Origin: Bradyrhizobium campsiandrae
GTDB taxonomy: Bacteria; Pseudomonadota; Alphaproteobacteria; Rhizobiales; Xanthobacteraceae
DNA: 64,000 nt
Reading direction: 5' to 3'
Assembly: GCF_014529705.1 (NCBI RefSeq)
Contig: NZ_JAANIH010000039.1
Coordinates: forward strand, 18,208-82,207
The notes below the pieces were generated by a model, which was not told the DNA's origin, made no database searches, and saw only the letters and a list, made by a program, of their open reading frames with translations. The translations under genes and the position numbers were made by a program. Shown piece by piece: positions 44,358-52,929 of the stretch (positions are counted from its first letter, which is position 1; every line of letters starts with the position of its first letter).

Positions 44358-45128
44358 GTGACACGACCGCTTCACCTCATCGTCGTATTTCTTCTCGCCG
44401 CAAGTCGCTCGGCGGTCGCGACACCGTGCCAGTTCGCGTCCCAAGGCGAAGGTCGTGTCGCTGAAATCGTCGATGCGCGCAGTTTGCGTCTCGACGACGG
44501 CCGTGAAATCCGCCTCACCGGGATCGAACCGACCGCGACGACAAAGCAGGCGCTGATCTCGCTGCTCGTCGGCCGCGACGTGACGCTGCGCAGCGCCGAC
44601 GACACCCCCGACCGCTATGGTCGGCAAAGCGCGCTGGTGTTCATCGGCGAAAGCGACATCTCAGCGCAGGCCATGCTGCTCGCCCAAGGCGACGCCCTCG
44701 TGTCCGCCGAAATCGCCGACAAGGAGTGCGCGACCGCCCTGATGACGTCCGAGGCCGAGGCGCGGCGCCAAAAAAAGGGCAACTGGGCTGACCCGTCGGC
44801 CATAAAAAACGCGGAAAGTCCGGACGATATTTTGGCCGGGATCGGGCGCTTTATGGTGGTCGAGGGCAAAGTCCTGTCGGTCCGGCAAGCTGGGGCAATG
44901 ACCTACCTCAACTTCGGCCGGAACTGGACACACGGCTTTGCGGCGACTATTTCAAGGCGCAATCTGCCGGCGTTCGAAAGTGCCGGAACGACCCTTAAGT
45001 CCCTGGAGAATAAGCGAGTTCGCGTTCGGGGCTGGGTTGAGGGGACGACGGGGCCGCGTATCGATCTGCGGCTCGTGGGGCAGGTCGAGTTGCTGGGCGC
45101 AAACGAGCCGACAGGGGTAAGGCCTTAA
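44358..45128 (+). CDS. Exported thermonuclease-like (SNase fold) protein, probably inactive
   Basis: A 256-residue protein starting at GTG 44358 with a signal peptide (LHLIVVFLLAASRSAVA). The staphylococcal-nuclease barrel is seen in GRVAEIVDARSLRLDDGREIRLTGIEPTA and in DRYGRQSALVFI. The usual catalytic D-x-P-E after the L-x-G-I strand is replaced by E-P-T-A, while the later Arg (DRYGR) remains, so nuclease activity is doubtful. The C-terminal half (FMVVEGKVLSVRQAGAMTYLNFG ... LPAFES) forms an OB-like second domain. It precedes the M48 protease gene by 27 bases. Confidence 0.8.
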   Translation: MTRPLHLIVVFLLAASRSAVATPCQFASQGEGRVAEIVDARSLRLDDGREIRLTGIEPTATTKQALISLLVGRDVTLRSADDTPDRYGRQSALVFIGESDISAQAMLLAQGDALVSAEIADKECATALMTSEAEARRQKKGNWADPSAIKNAESPDDILAGIGRFMVVEGKVLSVRQAGAMTYLNFGRNWTHGFAATISRRNLPAFESAGTTLKSLENKRVRVRGWVEGTTGPRIDLRLVGQVELLGANEPTGVRP

Positions 45129-45155
45129 ACCAGGGCCGGGCACGGGTTAAACGAC

Positions 45156-46655
45156 GTGAATGGGGTGCTAGAACGGCACGGACGAGGTGATGGCCGCCGC
45201 CTGCGGGCTGCGCCGGCCGCGCTTTGCCTCGTGCTGGCTACAGCGCTGGCCGGTTGCGGTGATATGGGCCGGTTCCAGACCGCAGCAGCCCCGCCAACCG
45301 TCGCCATGCCGAAGCCGAAGCCGGCTGTCGCCCAGACCCCCGCGACGGAGAGAGAACACGAGCGAATCCTGGCGAGCTACGGCGGCACCTATGACGACCC
45401 CAAGCTCGAATCGCTTGTCAGCAAGACCGTCGACCGGCTCGTCGCGGCGTCGGACCGTCCCGACCAGGGCTACAAGGTGACCATCCTCAATTCCGGCGCG
45501 GTGAACGCCTTCGCGCTGCCGAACGGCCAGCTCTATGTCACGCGCGGGCTTCTTGCGCTCGCGAGCGACACCTCGGAATTATCCTCGGTGCTCAGCCACG
45601 AGATGGCGCATGTGCTGTCGAAGCACGCCGCGATGCGCGAGGACCAGGCCCGCCAGGCGGCGATCGTCACCCGCGTCGTCACCGACATGAGCAACGATCC
45701 CGATCTGACGGCGCTCGCGCTCGCCAAGACCAAGCTCACGATGGCGAGCTTTTCGCGCAACCAGGAATTCGAGGCTGACGGCATCGGCGTCGGCATCTCC
45801 GCGAAAGCGCATTTCGACCCCTATGGGGCGGCCCGCTTTCTCTCGGCGATGGAGCGAAATGCCGAGCTGAAGGCCGGCAAGAGCTCGCTCGATCCGCGCG
45901 CCCAGGATTTCACCTCGTCGCATCCGGCCACGCCCGAACGCGTGCAGAATGCCCAGACCATCGCGCGGCAATATGTTGTCCCCGAAGGTGGCGAGCGCGA
46001 CCGCGAGACCTATCTCGCCGCGATCGACAATCTCGTCTATGGCGAGGATCCCAGCGAAGGCTTCGTCCGTGGCCGGCGTTTCCTGCATCCGAAGCTCGGC
46101 TTCACCTTCCAGGCGCCTGATAATTTCACGCTCGACAACACCGCGCAGGCGGTGATCGGCGTGCGCGACGGCGGCTCGCAGGCGATGCGCTTCGACGTCG
46201 TGCGCGTGCCGGCCGAGCAGTCGCTCGGCGATTACCTCAATTCCGGCTGGATGGAGGGCGTCGAGAAGGCCTCGACCGAGGACCTCACCATCAACGGCTT
46301 TCCGGCCGCGTCCGCCACGGCCAAGGGCGACCAGTGGCAGTTCAAGGTCTATGCGCTGCGCTTCGGCAGCGACGTCTATCGCTTCATCTTCGCGACACGA
46401 CAGAAGTCGACCGAGAGCGAGCGCAATGCGCGCGAAACCGTGAACTCGTTCCGCCGACTGACACTCGAAGAGATCCAGGCCGCCCGTCCGCTGCGCATCA
46501 AGGTCATCACCGTGCAGCCCGGCGACACCGTGGAATCGCTGTCCCACCGCATGGCCGGCGTCGATCATCCCACCGAGCGTTTTCGGGTGCTGAACGGCCT
46601 CGATCGCACCGCGCAGGTGAAGGTGCGAGACCGCGTGAAGATCGTGACGGATTGA
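45156..46655 (+). CDS. M48 family zinc metalloprotease lipoprotein
   Basis: Probable periplasmic BepA-like protease, 499 residues. A lipobox (LATALAGC) near residue 34 follows a basic start. The catalytic H-E-x-x-H reads LSHEMAHVLSKH near residue 145 and the third ligand lies in FEADGIGV near 208. A C-terminal LysM-like stretch (IKVITVQPGDTVESLSHRM ... FRVLNGLD ... VRDRVKIV) could bind peptidoglycan. BepA-type enzymes police outer-membrane protein assembly. GTG 45156 is the start that includes the lipoprotein signal. Confidence 0.9.
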   Translation: MNGVLERHGRGDGRRLRAAPAALCLVLATALAGCGDMGRFQTAAAPPTVAMPKPKPAVAQTPATEREHERILASYGGTYDDPKLESLVSKTVDRLVAASDRPDQGYKVTILNSGAVNAFALPNGQLYVTRGLLALASDTSELSSVLSHEMAHVLSKHAAMREDQARQAAIVTRVVTDMSNDPDLTALALAKTKLTMASFSRNQEFEADGIGVGISAKAHFDPYGAARFLSAMERNAELKAGKSSLDPRAQDFTSSHPATPERVQNAQTIARQYVVPEGGERDRETYLAAIDNLVYGEDPSEGFVRGRRFLHPKLGFTFQAPDNFTLDNTAQAVIGVRDGGSQAMRFDVVRVPAEQSLGDYLNSGWMEGVEKASTEDLTINGFPAASATAKGDQWQFKVYALRFGSDVYRFIFATRQKSTESERNARETVNSFRRLTLEEIQAARPLRIKVITVQPGDTVESLSHRMAGVDHPTERFRVLNGLDRTAQVKVRDRVKIVTD

Positions 46656-46670
46656 CGAAACGGGCGGTGC

Positions 46671-46762
46671 CGTAGGGTGGGCAAAGCGAAGCGTGCCCAC
46701 CATCCGTTCATGTTGTCGACAGATCGTGGGCACGGCGCTGACGCGCCTTTGCCCACCCTACG
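46671..46762. repeat. REP-like palindrome between M48 and cytochrome c genes
   Basis: CGTAGGGTGGGCAAAG at 46671-46686 pairs with CTTTGCCCACCCTACG at 46747-46762; an inner pair GTGCCCAC / GTGGGCAC is nested. It separates two convergent genes and probably ends both transcripts. Confidence 0.78.
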
Positions 46763-46773
46763 AGACCGGCTAA

Positions 46774-47175
46774 TTACCGCGCCTTTTCCTTCAGATACGC
46801 GATGATATCGGCGCGGTCCTGCGCGTCCGGCACATCGAAGAACATCTTGGTCTCAGGCACCATGGCCTGCGGCCCGGTCAGCCATTTGTCGAGATTTTCT
46901 TCGGTCCAGACGATCCCCGAGTTCTTGAGATCGGGCGAGTAGTCGTATCCGGCAACGCTGCCCGCCTTGCGCCCGACCACGCCCTTGTGCATCGGGCCGA
47001 CGCCGTTCTCGTTGATCGCGTGACAGTCCGCGCAGCCCTTGTAGAGCGTCTGGCCGCGCGCGGCATTGCCGGTCGCGCTGGCGGGGCCTGCTGCACAGAA
47101 AAGTGCAATCGCAATGGTCGCGACGGCCAGGCTTGTTGTGCCTGGCGAAAAGACGGAATTCGACCGGACGTTCAT
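46774..47175 (-). CDS. Class I cytochrome c (c2/c550-like)
   Basis: Soluble periplasmic electron carrier of 133 residues. ATG 47175 follows AGGAG; the signal peptide ends PASA near residue 35. The haem motif is C-A-D-C-H and the distal ligand is Met in ETKMFF, followed by the closing helix DRADIIAYLKEKA. Pattern NGVGPMHKGVVGRKAGSVAGYDYSPDLKNSG is that of rhizobial c2-type cytochromes. It may carry electrons between bc1 and an oxidase; none of the adjacent oxidases takes electrons from cytochrome c. Confidence 0.93.
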   Translation of the reverse strand: MNVRSNSVFSPGTTSLAVATIAIALFCAAGPASATGNAARGQTLYKGCADCHAINENGVGPMHKGVVGRKAGSVAGYDYSPDLKNSGIVWTEENLDKWLTGPQAMVPETKMFFDVPDAQDRADIIAYLKEKAR

Positions 47176-47230
47176 GTGATCTCCTGTTTGCGGCAGCAAA
47201 CAGGATCGCCCGAGCCCGATTTTATTCCCG

Positions 47231-48568
47231 TCAGTTCGACGATTCGCCAGCGTCCATGTCGCCCGCCTCACGCTGGCCACTGAGCCAGAGCGCGAGCAGG
47301 GTCCAGAACGCGCCCGAGAGCAGATACGCGCCCGAAGCGATGACGCCGAGATTGGTGGCGAGCAGCAGCGCCACCAGTGGCGCGAAGCCGGCGCCGAACA
47401 GCCAGGCCATGTCAGAGGTCAGGGCGGACGCCGTGTAGCGGTACATCTGCCTGAAGTTCGAGGCGATCGCGCCCGAGGACTGGCCGAAAGAGAGCCCGAG
47501 CAGGATGAAGCCGATCACCATGTAGATGGTCTCGCCGAACGCGCCGGCGTCAAGCAGCTGGGGAGCAAAACCGCTGTAGATCGCGATCGCGATCGCCGAT
47601 CCCATCAAGAGCGATTTGCGGCCGACGCGGTCGGCGATGATGCCCGAAGCCACGATCGCGGCGACGCCGAACACGGCGGCGACGATCTCGATGATCAGGA
47701 AGCGCACCGGGCTTTCGCGGGTGAACAGGAACACCCAGGACAGCGGGAACACCGTCACCATGTGAAACAGCGCGAAGCTCGCCAGCGGCGCGAACGCCCC
47801 GAGCATGATGTTGTGGCCTTCGCGGGCAACCGTGTCGGAGATACGCGAGGGCTGCAGCTCGCGGGTCTCGAACAGCGAGGCATATTCTTCCGTCGTCACC
47901 ATGCGCAGGCGCGCGAACAGCGCCACGACGTTGATGGCGAAGGCGACGAAGAACGGATAGCGCCAGCCCCAGTCGAAGAAATCGCCGGCCGAGAGATTTC
48001 CGGCGAAATAGGCGAACAGCGCGCTCGCCACGATCAGTCCGAGCGGTGCCCCGAGCTGCGGCACCATCGCATACCAGCCGCGCTGCGAGGCCGGCGCGTT
48101 CAGCGCCAGCAGCGAGGCCATGCCGTCCCAGGCACCGCCCCAGGCCAGACCCTGCGCGAGACGCGCCAGCGCCAGCAGCCAGATCGCGGCCACGCCGATC
48201 TCGGAATAGCCGGGCAGGAACGCCAGCGCCACGGTGGCGGTGCCGAGCAGGAACAGCGCCGAGACCAGCTTGGCGGTCTTGCCGTACTCCCGGTCCACGG
48301 TCATGAAAATGACGGTTCCGACCGGCCGGGCGATGAAGGCCAGCGCGAAGATCATGAAGGAGTAGAGGGTGCCGGTCAGTTCGCTGGTGAACGGGAACAC
48401 CAGGCGCGGAAACACGATCACCGAGGCGATCGCGTAGACGAAAAAGTCGAAGAATTCCGAGGTACGGCCGATGATGACGCCGATGGCGATCTCGCCGGGG
48501 CTGGCCTGGTCGTGGCCATGCTCGCCCGAGTGGATATCCGCCATTGCGGGGGTCTGTGCCGTCGCCAT
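47231..48568 (-). CDS. MFS transporter, metabolite:H+ symporter type
   Basis: A 445-residue inner-membrane carrier with twelve hydrophobic segments. The start IAIGVIIGRTSEFFDFFVYAIASVIVFPRLVFP and the loop RPVGTVIFMTVDREYGKTAKLVSALFLLG (a G-x-x-x-D-R-x-G-R-like motif) fit the MHS branch, which moves organic acids or osmolytes. It is divergent from cyoA, and the shared 183-base gap holds a 23-base perfect palindrome. Confidence 0.88.
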   Translation of the reverse strand: MATAQTPAMADIHSGEHGHDQASPGEIAIGVIIGRTSEFFDFFVYAIASVIVFPRLVFPFTSELTGTLYSFMIFALAFIARPVGTVIFMTVDREYGKTAKLVSALFLLGTATVALAFLPGYSEIGVAAIWLLALARLAQGLAWGGAWDGMASLLALNAPASQRGWYAMVPQLGAPLGLIVASALFAYFAGNLSAGDFFDWGWRYPFFVAFAINVVALFARLRMVTTEEYASLFETRELQPSRISDTVAREGHNIMLGAFAPLASFALFHMVTVFPLSWVFLFTRESPVRFLIIEIVAAVFGVAAIVASGIIADRVGRKSLLMGSAIAIAIYSGFAPQLLDAGAFGETIYMVIGFILLGLSFGQSSGAIASNFRQMYRYTASALTSDMAWLFGAGFAPLVALLLATNLGVIASGAYLLSGAFWTLLALWLSGQREAGDMDAGESSN

Positions 48569-48570
48569 GC

Positions 48571-48584
48571 GTTAAGCCCTTAAC
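48571..48584. promoter_or_regulatory. Short dyad just upstream of the MFS start
   Basis: GTTAAG-CC-CTTAAC is palindromic and lies 3 bases before the MFS ATG. It could be an operator or an mRNA hairpin near the start; nothing more can be said. Confidence 0.3.
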
Positions 48585-48661
48585 GTCCTGAAAACCAAAG
48601 CCGACCGCCCGGCAGTCCACCAGGCAATCGGGCCCTGTCTGACCCAACATCCCGCAGTGCA

Positions 48662-48684
48662 ACATTGGACAAATTGTCCAATGT
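48662..48684. promoter_or_regulatory. 23-bp perfect palindrome upstream of the cyo operon
   Basis: Two 11-base arms, ACATTGGACAA and TTGTCCAATGT, flank a single central A. It lies 68 bases before the cyoA start and 94 bases before the divergent MFS start. Its size and symmetry fit an operator for a dimeric repressor; I do not recognise the regulator. It does not match FixK/FNR or Fur/Irr boxes. Confidence 0.65.
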
Positions 48685-48751
48685 CCGGATTGCTGCGCCG
48701 CAGCTACCCGTTGGCCCCGCAAAGGAAACTCATTCTCATAAGGCTCGGCCC

Positions 48752-49912
48752 GTGTCCCGTCTCAAGATCCTGGCGCTGCTACCCCTGGCAGTCGCGCTCA
48801 GTGGCTGCAACTACGTTGTGCTGGCGCCAGCCGGCGATATCGCGGCGCAACAGCGCGACCTCGTCATCATCTCCACTGTCCTGATGCTCCTGATCGTCCT
48901 CCCCGTGATGGCGCTGACGGTGCTGTTCGCCTGGCGCTACCGCCAGTCCAACACCACGGCCCGCTACGAGCCGGATTGGGATCACTCGACCAAGCTCGAG
49001 CTGGTGATCTGGTCGGCGCCGCTTTTGATCATCGTCTGCCTCGGCGCGCTGACCTGGATGGGCACCCACCTGCTCGACCCCTATCGCACGCTCGGCCGCA
49101 TCCATGCCGACCGCGCCATAGACCAGTCGAAGGCGCCGCTCGAGGTCGATGTCGTCGCGCTCGACTGGAAGTGGCTCTTCATCTATCCCGACTACGGCAT
49201 CGCCACCGTCAACGACCTGGCCGCTCCCGTCGATCGGCCGATCAACTTCCGCATCACCGCCTCTTCGGTGATGAACTCGTTCTACATCCCCGCGCTCGCC
49301 GGCCAGATCTATGCGATGCCGGGCATGGAGACCAAGCTCCACGCCGTCGTCAACCACGCCGGCACCTACAAGGGCTTTTCCGCCAACTACAGCGGCGCCG
49401 GCTTCTCCGGCATGCACTTCAACTTCCAGGGCCTCGACGACAAGGGTTTCGACGGTTGGGTCGCGCAGGCCAAATCGGCCGGTGGTTCGCTCGGCCGCGC
49501 CGAATATCTCCAGCTCGAGAAGCCCAGCGAGAACGAGCCGGTGCGCCGCTGGGGCACTGTTGACTCCGATCTCTATCGCCTGATCCTCAACATGTGCGTC
49601 GAGACCGGCAAGATGTGCCAGAGCGAGATGATGGCAATCGACGCCAAGGGCGGCAACGGCCATGAAGGCCTGAACAACACCCTGCCGCTCTCCTACGACA
49701 AATACGCCCGCCGCGGCACGGCCCTCGGTCCCGAGCCGAGCTTCGTCGTCGGCACCTGCACGCCCGATGCGCCGCAAGGCCAGACCACGGCCGCGATCAA
49801 GGCGCCGCTCGACACCGCGCCGCTCCTGGGTGCCGGCCTGAAGCGGCCGACCTTCACGCCGCTGAGGTCCTCGTCCTTCTTCCTGGGGCAGCGTCCCAAG
49901 TCCGATTCTTAA
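48752..49912 (+). CDS. cyoA: Quinol oxidase subunit II (CyoA type)
   Basis: Subunit II of a haem-copper ubiquinol oxidase, 386 residues. GTG 48752 with AAGG upstream gives a lipoprotein signal (LLPLAVALSGC). Two membrane segments follow, then a cupredoxin-like domain (VDVVALDWKWLFIYPDYGIATVN ... INFRITASSVMNSFYIPALAGQIYAMPGM). The Cu-A ligands of cytochrome c oxidase are absent, as expected for a quinol oxidase. The C-terminal tail is longer than in E. coli CyoA. First gene of cyoABCD-surf1-regBA. Confidence 0.94.
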   Translation: MSRLKILALLPLAVALSGCNYVVLAPAGDIAAQQRDLVIISTVLMLLIVLPVMALTVLFAWRYRQSNTTARYEPDWDHSTKLELVIWSAPLLIIVCLGALTWMGTHLLDPYRTLGRIHADRAIDQSKAPLEVDVVALDWKWLFIYPDYGIATVNDLAAPVDRPINFRITASSVMNSFYIPALAGQIYAMPGMETKLHAVVNHAGTYKGFSANYSGAGFSGMHFNFQGLDDKGFDGWVAQAKSAGGSLGRAEYLQLEKPSENEPVRRWGTVDSDLYRLILNMCVETGKMCQSEMMAIDAKGGNGHEGLNNTLPLSYDKYARRGTALGPEPSFVVGTCTPDAPQGQTTAAIKAPLDTAPLLGAGLKRPTFTPLRSSSFFLGQRPKSDS

Positions 49913-49924
49913 AGAGATCCAGCA

Positions 49925-51922
49925 ATGTCTCCTGATCTTCTCAAGCTCATCTTCGGCCGGCTCGGCATCGACTCGCTGCCGCTGCACGAGCCGATCCTCG
50001 TCGGCACGTTCGCGGTGGTCGCGCTCGGCGGCGTCACGCTGCTCGCCGGCCTCACCTATTTCCGCCTCTGGGGCTATCTCTGGCGCGAATGGTTCACCAG
50101 CGTGGACCACAAGCGCATCGGCGTCATGTACATGGTCCTCGGCATCGTGATGTTGCTGCGCGGCTTTGCGGACGCGCTCATGATGCGAGCGCAGCAGGCG
50201 ATGGCGTTCGGCGGATCGGAAGGGTTCCTCCCGGCCCATCACTACGACCAGGTCTTCACCGCCCATGGCGTGATCATGATCTTTTTCGTGGCGATGCCGC
50301 TGGTCACCGGCCTGATGAACTTCGTCGTGCCGCTGCAAATCGGCGCGCGCGACGTGTCATTCCCGTTCCTGAACAATTTCAGCTTCTGGATGACGGTCGG
50401 CGGCGCGGTGCTGGTGATGCTCTCGCTGTTCATCGGCGAATTCGCCCGCACCGGCTGGCTGGCTTATCCGCCGCTGTCGAACATCGGCTACAGCCCTGAT
50501 GTCGGCGTCGACTATTACATATGGGGTTTGCAGGTCGCGGGCGTCGGAACGACGCTGTCCGGCATCAACCTGATCTGCACCATCGTCAAGCTGCGCTGCC
50601 CCGGCATGACCATGATGCGGATGCCGGTGTTCACCTGGACCTCGCTCTGCACCAACATCCTGATCGTGGCCTCCTTCCCGGTCCTGACCGTGGTTCTTGC
50701 GCTCCTCTCGCTCGATCGCTACGTCGGCACCAACTTCTTCACGAACGATTTCGGCGGCAGCCCGATGATGTACGTGAACCTGATCTGGATCTGGGGCCAC
50801 CCTGAAGTCTACATCCTGGTTCTTCCCGCCTTCGGCATCTTCTCGGAAGTCACCTCGACCTTCTCCGGCAAGCGCCTGTTCGGCTACACCTCGATGGTCT
50901 ACGCCACCGTCGTCATCACCATCCTGTCGTACCTGGTGTGGCTGCACCACTTCTTCACGATGGGCTCGGGCGCCAGCGTCAACTCGTTCTTCGGCATCAC
51001 CACGATGATCATCTCGATCCCGACGGGCGCGAAGATGTTCAACTGGTTGTTCACGATGTATCGGGGCCGCATCCGCTACGAGCTGCCGATGCTGTGGACG
51101 ATCGCCTTCATGCTGACCTTCGTGATCGGCGGCATGACCGGCGTGCTGCTCGCGGTGCCGCCGGCCGACTTCGTGCTGCACAACAGCCTGTTCCTGATTG
51201 CGCACTTCCACAACGTGATCATCGGCGGCGTGGTGTTCGGCGCGTTTGCCGGCATCAACTACTGGTTCCCGAAGGCGTTCGGCTTCAGGCTCGATCCGTT
51301 CTGGGGCAAGTGCTCGTTCTGGTTCTGGGTCACGGGCTTCTACATGGCCTTCATGCCGCTCTACGTGCTCGGCCTGATGGGCGTGACCCGCCGTCTGCGG
51401 GTGTTCGACGATCCGTCCCTGCAGATCTGGTTCGTCATCGCCGCGATCGGCGCCGGCCTCGTCTTCCTCGGCATTCTCTCGATGCTGATGCAATTCGCGG
51501 TGTCCTTCCTCAAGCGCGAGCAGCTCAAGGACGTCACCGGCGATCCCTGGGACGCGCGCACGCTGGAATGGGCGACCTCCTCGCCCCCGCCGGACTACAA
51601 CTTCGCATTCACCCCCGTCGTTCACGACAACGACGCCTGGTGGGACATGAAGAAGCGCGGCTATCAGCGTCCGCTCACCGGGTTCAAGCCGATCCACATG
51701 CCGAGCAGCACCGGCACCGGCATCATCCTCGCCGGCTTCGCCACCGCGATGGGTTTTGGCCTGATCTGGTACATGTGGTGGCTGGCCGCCTTGAGCTTCA
51801 TCGCGATGCTCGCCGTCGGAATCGGTCACACCTTCAACTATCACCGCGACTTCGATATTCCGGCTGACGACGTCATCCGGACCGAGGACGCGCGCACCAA
51901 ACTGCTCGCCGGAGCCAAGTAA
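49925..51922 (+). CDS. cyoB: Quinol oxidase subunit I (CyoB type)
   Basis: Catalytic subunit with haems and Cu-B, 665 residues, close to E. coli CyoB (663). Key motifs: HGVIMIFFVAMP (low-spin haem ligand), WIWGHPEVYILVLPAFGIFSEV (Cu-B His and the cross-linked Tyr), WLHHFFTMGSG (two Cu-B His) and NSLFLIAHFHNVIIGG (haem ligands). It reduces O2 to water with electrons from quinol and pumps protons. ATG is 12 bases after cyoA; cyoC begins directly after the stop. Confidence 0.97.
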   Translation: MSPDLLKLIFGRLGIDSLPLHEPILVGTFAVVALGGVTLLAGLTYFRLWGYLWREWFTSVDHKRIGVMYMVLGIVMLLRGFADALMMRAQQAMAFGGSEGFLPAHHYDQVFTAHGVIMIFFVAMPLVTGLMNFVVPLQIGARDVSFPFLNNFSFWMTVGGAVLVMLSLFIGEFARTGWLAYPPLSNIGYSPDVGVDYYIWGLQVAGVGTTLSGINLICTIVKLRCPGMTMMRMPVFTWTSLCTNILIVASFPVLTVVLALLSLDRYVGTNFFTNDFGGSPMMYVNLIWIWGHPEVYILVLPAFGIFSEVTSTFSGKRLFGYTSMVYATVVITILSYLVWLHHFFTMGSGASVNSFFGITTMIISIPTGAKMFNWLFTMYRGRIRYELPMLWTIAFMLTFVIGGMTGVLLAVPPADFVLHNSLFLIAHFHNVIIGGVVFGAFAGINYWFPKAFGFRLDPFWGKCSFWFWVTGFYMAFMPLYVLGLMGVTRRLRVFDDPSLQIWFVIAAIGAGLVFLGILSMLMQFAVSFLKREQLKDVTGDPWDARTLEWATSSPPPDYNFAFTPVVHDNDAWWDMKKRGYQRPLTGFKPIHMPSSTGTGIILAGFATAMGFGLIWYMWWLAALSFIAMLAVGIGHTFNYHRDFDIPADDVIRTEDARTKLLAGAK

Positions 51923-52552
51923 ATGACTGTCGCTGTCAATCCCACCCAAACCGGCGAGCCGGTGTTCTACCTCGCCGACGAACATCCGCATCCGGAAGGC
52001 TACAGCACCTCGCTCGGCTTCTGGATCTATCTGATGAGTGACTGCCTCATCTTCGCGATGCTGTTCGCCGCTTTCGGCGTACTCGGCGCCAACTACGCCG
52101 CCGGGCCCGCACCGAAGGACCTGTTCGACCTCGATCTGGTCGCGGTCAACACCTCGATGCTGCTGCTGTCGTCGATCACCTATGGCTTTGCCATGCTGAC
52201 GATGCAGCAGAACAAGGTCGCGCAGACGCAGATGTGGCTCCTGATCACCGGCCTGTTCGGAGCCGCCTTCATCGGCATCGAGCTGACCGAGTTCGCCCAC
52301 ATGATCCATGAAGGCGCCACGCCGCAGCGCAGCGCCTTCCTGTCCGCCTTCTTCACCCTGGTCGGCACCCACGGCCTGCACGTCTCTTGCGGCCTGATCT
52401 GGCTCGTGACGTTGATGGTGCAGGTCTGGAAGTTCGGCCTGATCGAGGCCAACCGCCGCCGCCTGATGTGCCTGTCGATGTTCTGGCACTTCCTCGACGT
52501 GGTCTGGATCGGCGTCTTCACCTTCGTCTATCTCCTGGGAGTTCTGCGATGA
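51923..52552 (+). CDS. cyoC: Quinol oxidase subunit III (CyoC type)
   Basis: Membrane subunit of 209 residues with five segments (E. coli CyoC has 204). Typical stretches are STSLGFWIYLMSDCLIFAMLFAAFGVL, the acidic helix GIELTEFAHMIHEGATPQRSAFLSAFFTLVGTHGLHVSCGLIWL, and WHFLDVVWIGVFTFVYLLG at the end. The start codon follows the cyoB stop without a gap and the stop overlaps cyoD by 4 bases. Confidence 0.96.
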   Translation: MTVAVNPTQTGEPVFYLADEHPHPEGYSTSLGFWIYLMSDCLIFAMLFAAFGVLGANYAAGPAPKDLFDLDLVAVNTSMLLLSSITYGFAMLTMQQNKVAQTQMWLLITGLFGAAFIGIELTEFAHMIHEGATPQRSAFLSAFFTLVGTHGLHVSCGLIWLVTLMVQVWKFGLIEANRRRLMCLSMFWHFLDVVWIGVFTFVYLLGVLR

Positions 52553-52929
52553 GCACCGATACCCACGCAGCCGGCGCGCACGACCATCACCACGACGACG
52601 GCCACGCCCACAGCACGTTCTCGGGCTACATGCTCGGCTTCGTGCTCTCGGTGGTGCTCACCGCGATCCCGTTCTGGCTGGTGATGAGCGGCACGCTGCC
52701 GAGCAAGCAGATCACCGCGCTCGTCATCATGGCCTTCGCGGTGGTGCAGATCGTCGTGCACATGATCTACTTCCTGCACATGAACACCAAGTCCGAGAAC
52801 GGCTGGAGCATGATGGCGCTGATCTTCACCATCGTGATGGTGGTGATCGCGCTGTCAGGTTCGCTATGGGTGATGAACCACCTCAACAGCAACATGATGC
52901 CGATCCACGAGATGACGGGAATGAAGTGA
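52549..52929 (+). CDS. cyoD: Quinol oxidase subunit IV (CyoD type)
   Basis: Small subunit of 126 residues with three membrane helices. A His/Asp-rich start (HDHHHDDGHAHS) precedes the family pattern GYMLGFVLSVVLTAIPFWLVM and VQIVVHMIYFLHMNTKSENGWSMMALIFT. It probably stabilises Cu-B binding in subunit I. Coupled to cyoC and surf1 by 4-base overlaps on both sides. Confidence 0.95.
   Translation: MSTDTHAAGAHDHHHDDGHAHSTFSGYMLGFVLSVVLTAIPFWLVMSGTLPSKQITALVIMAFAVVQIVVHMIYFLHMNTKSENGWSMMALIFTIVMVVIALSGSLWVMNHLNSNMMPIHEMTGMK

Noticed and set aside
50357..52489. 710-codon minus-strand frame opposite cyoB and cyoC
   Set aside because: His/Asp/Gln-rich shadow of two highly conserved membrane proteins.
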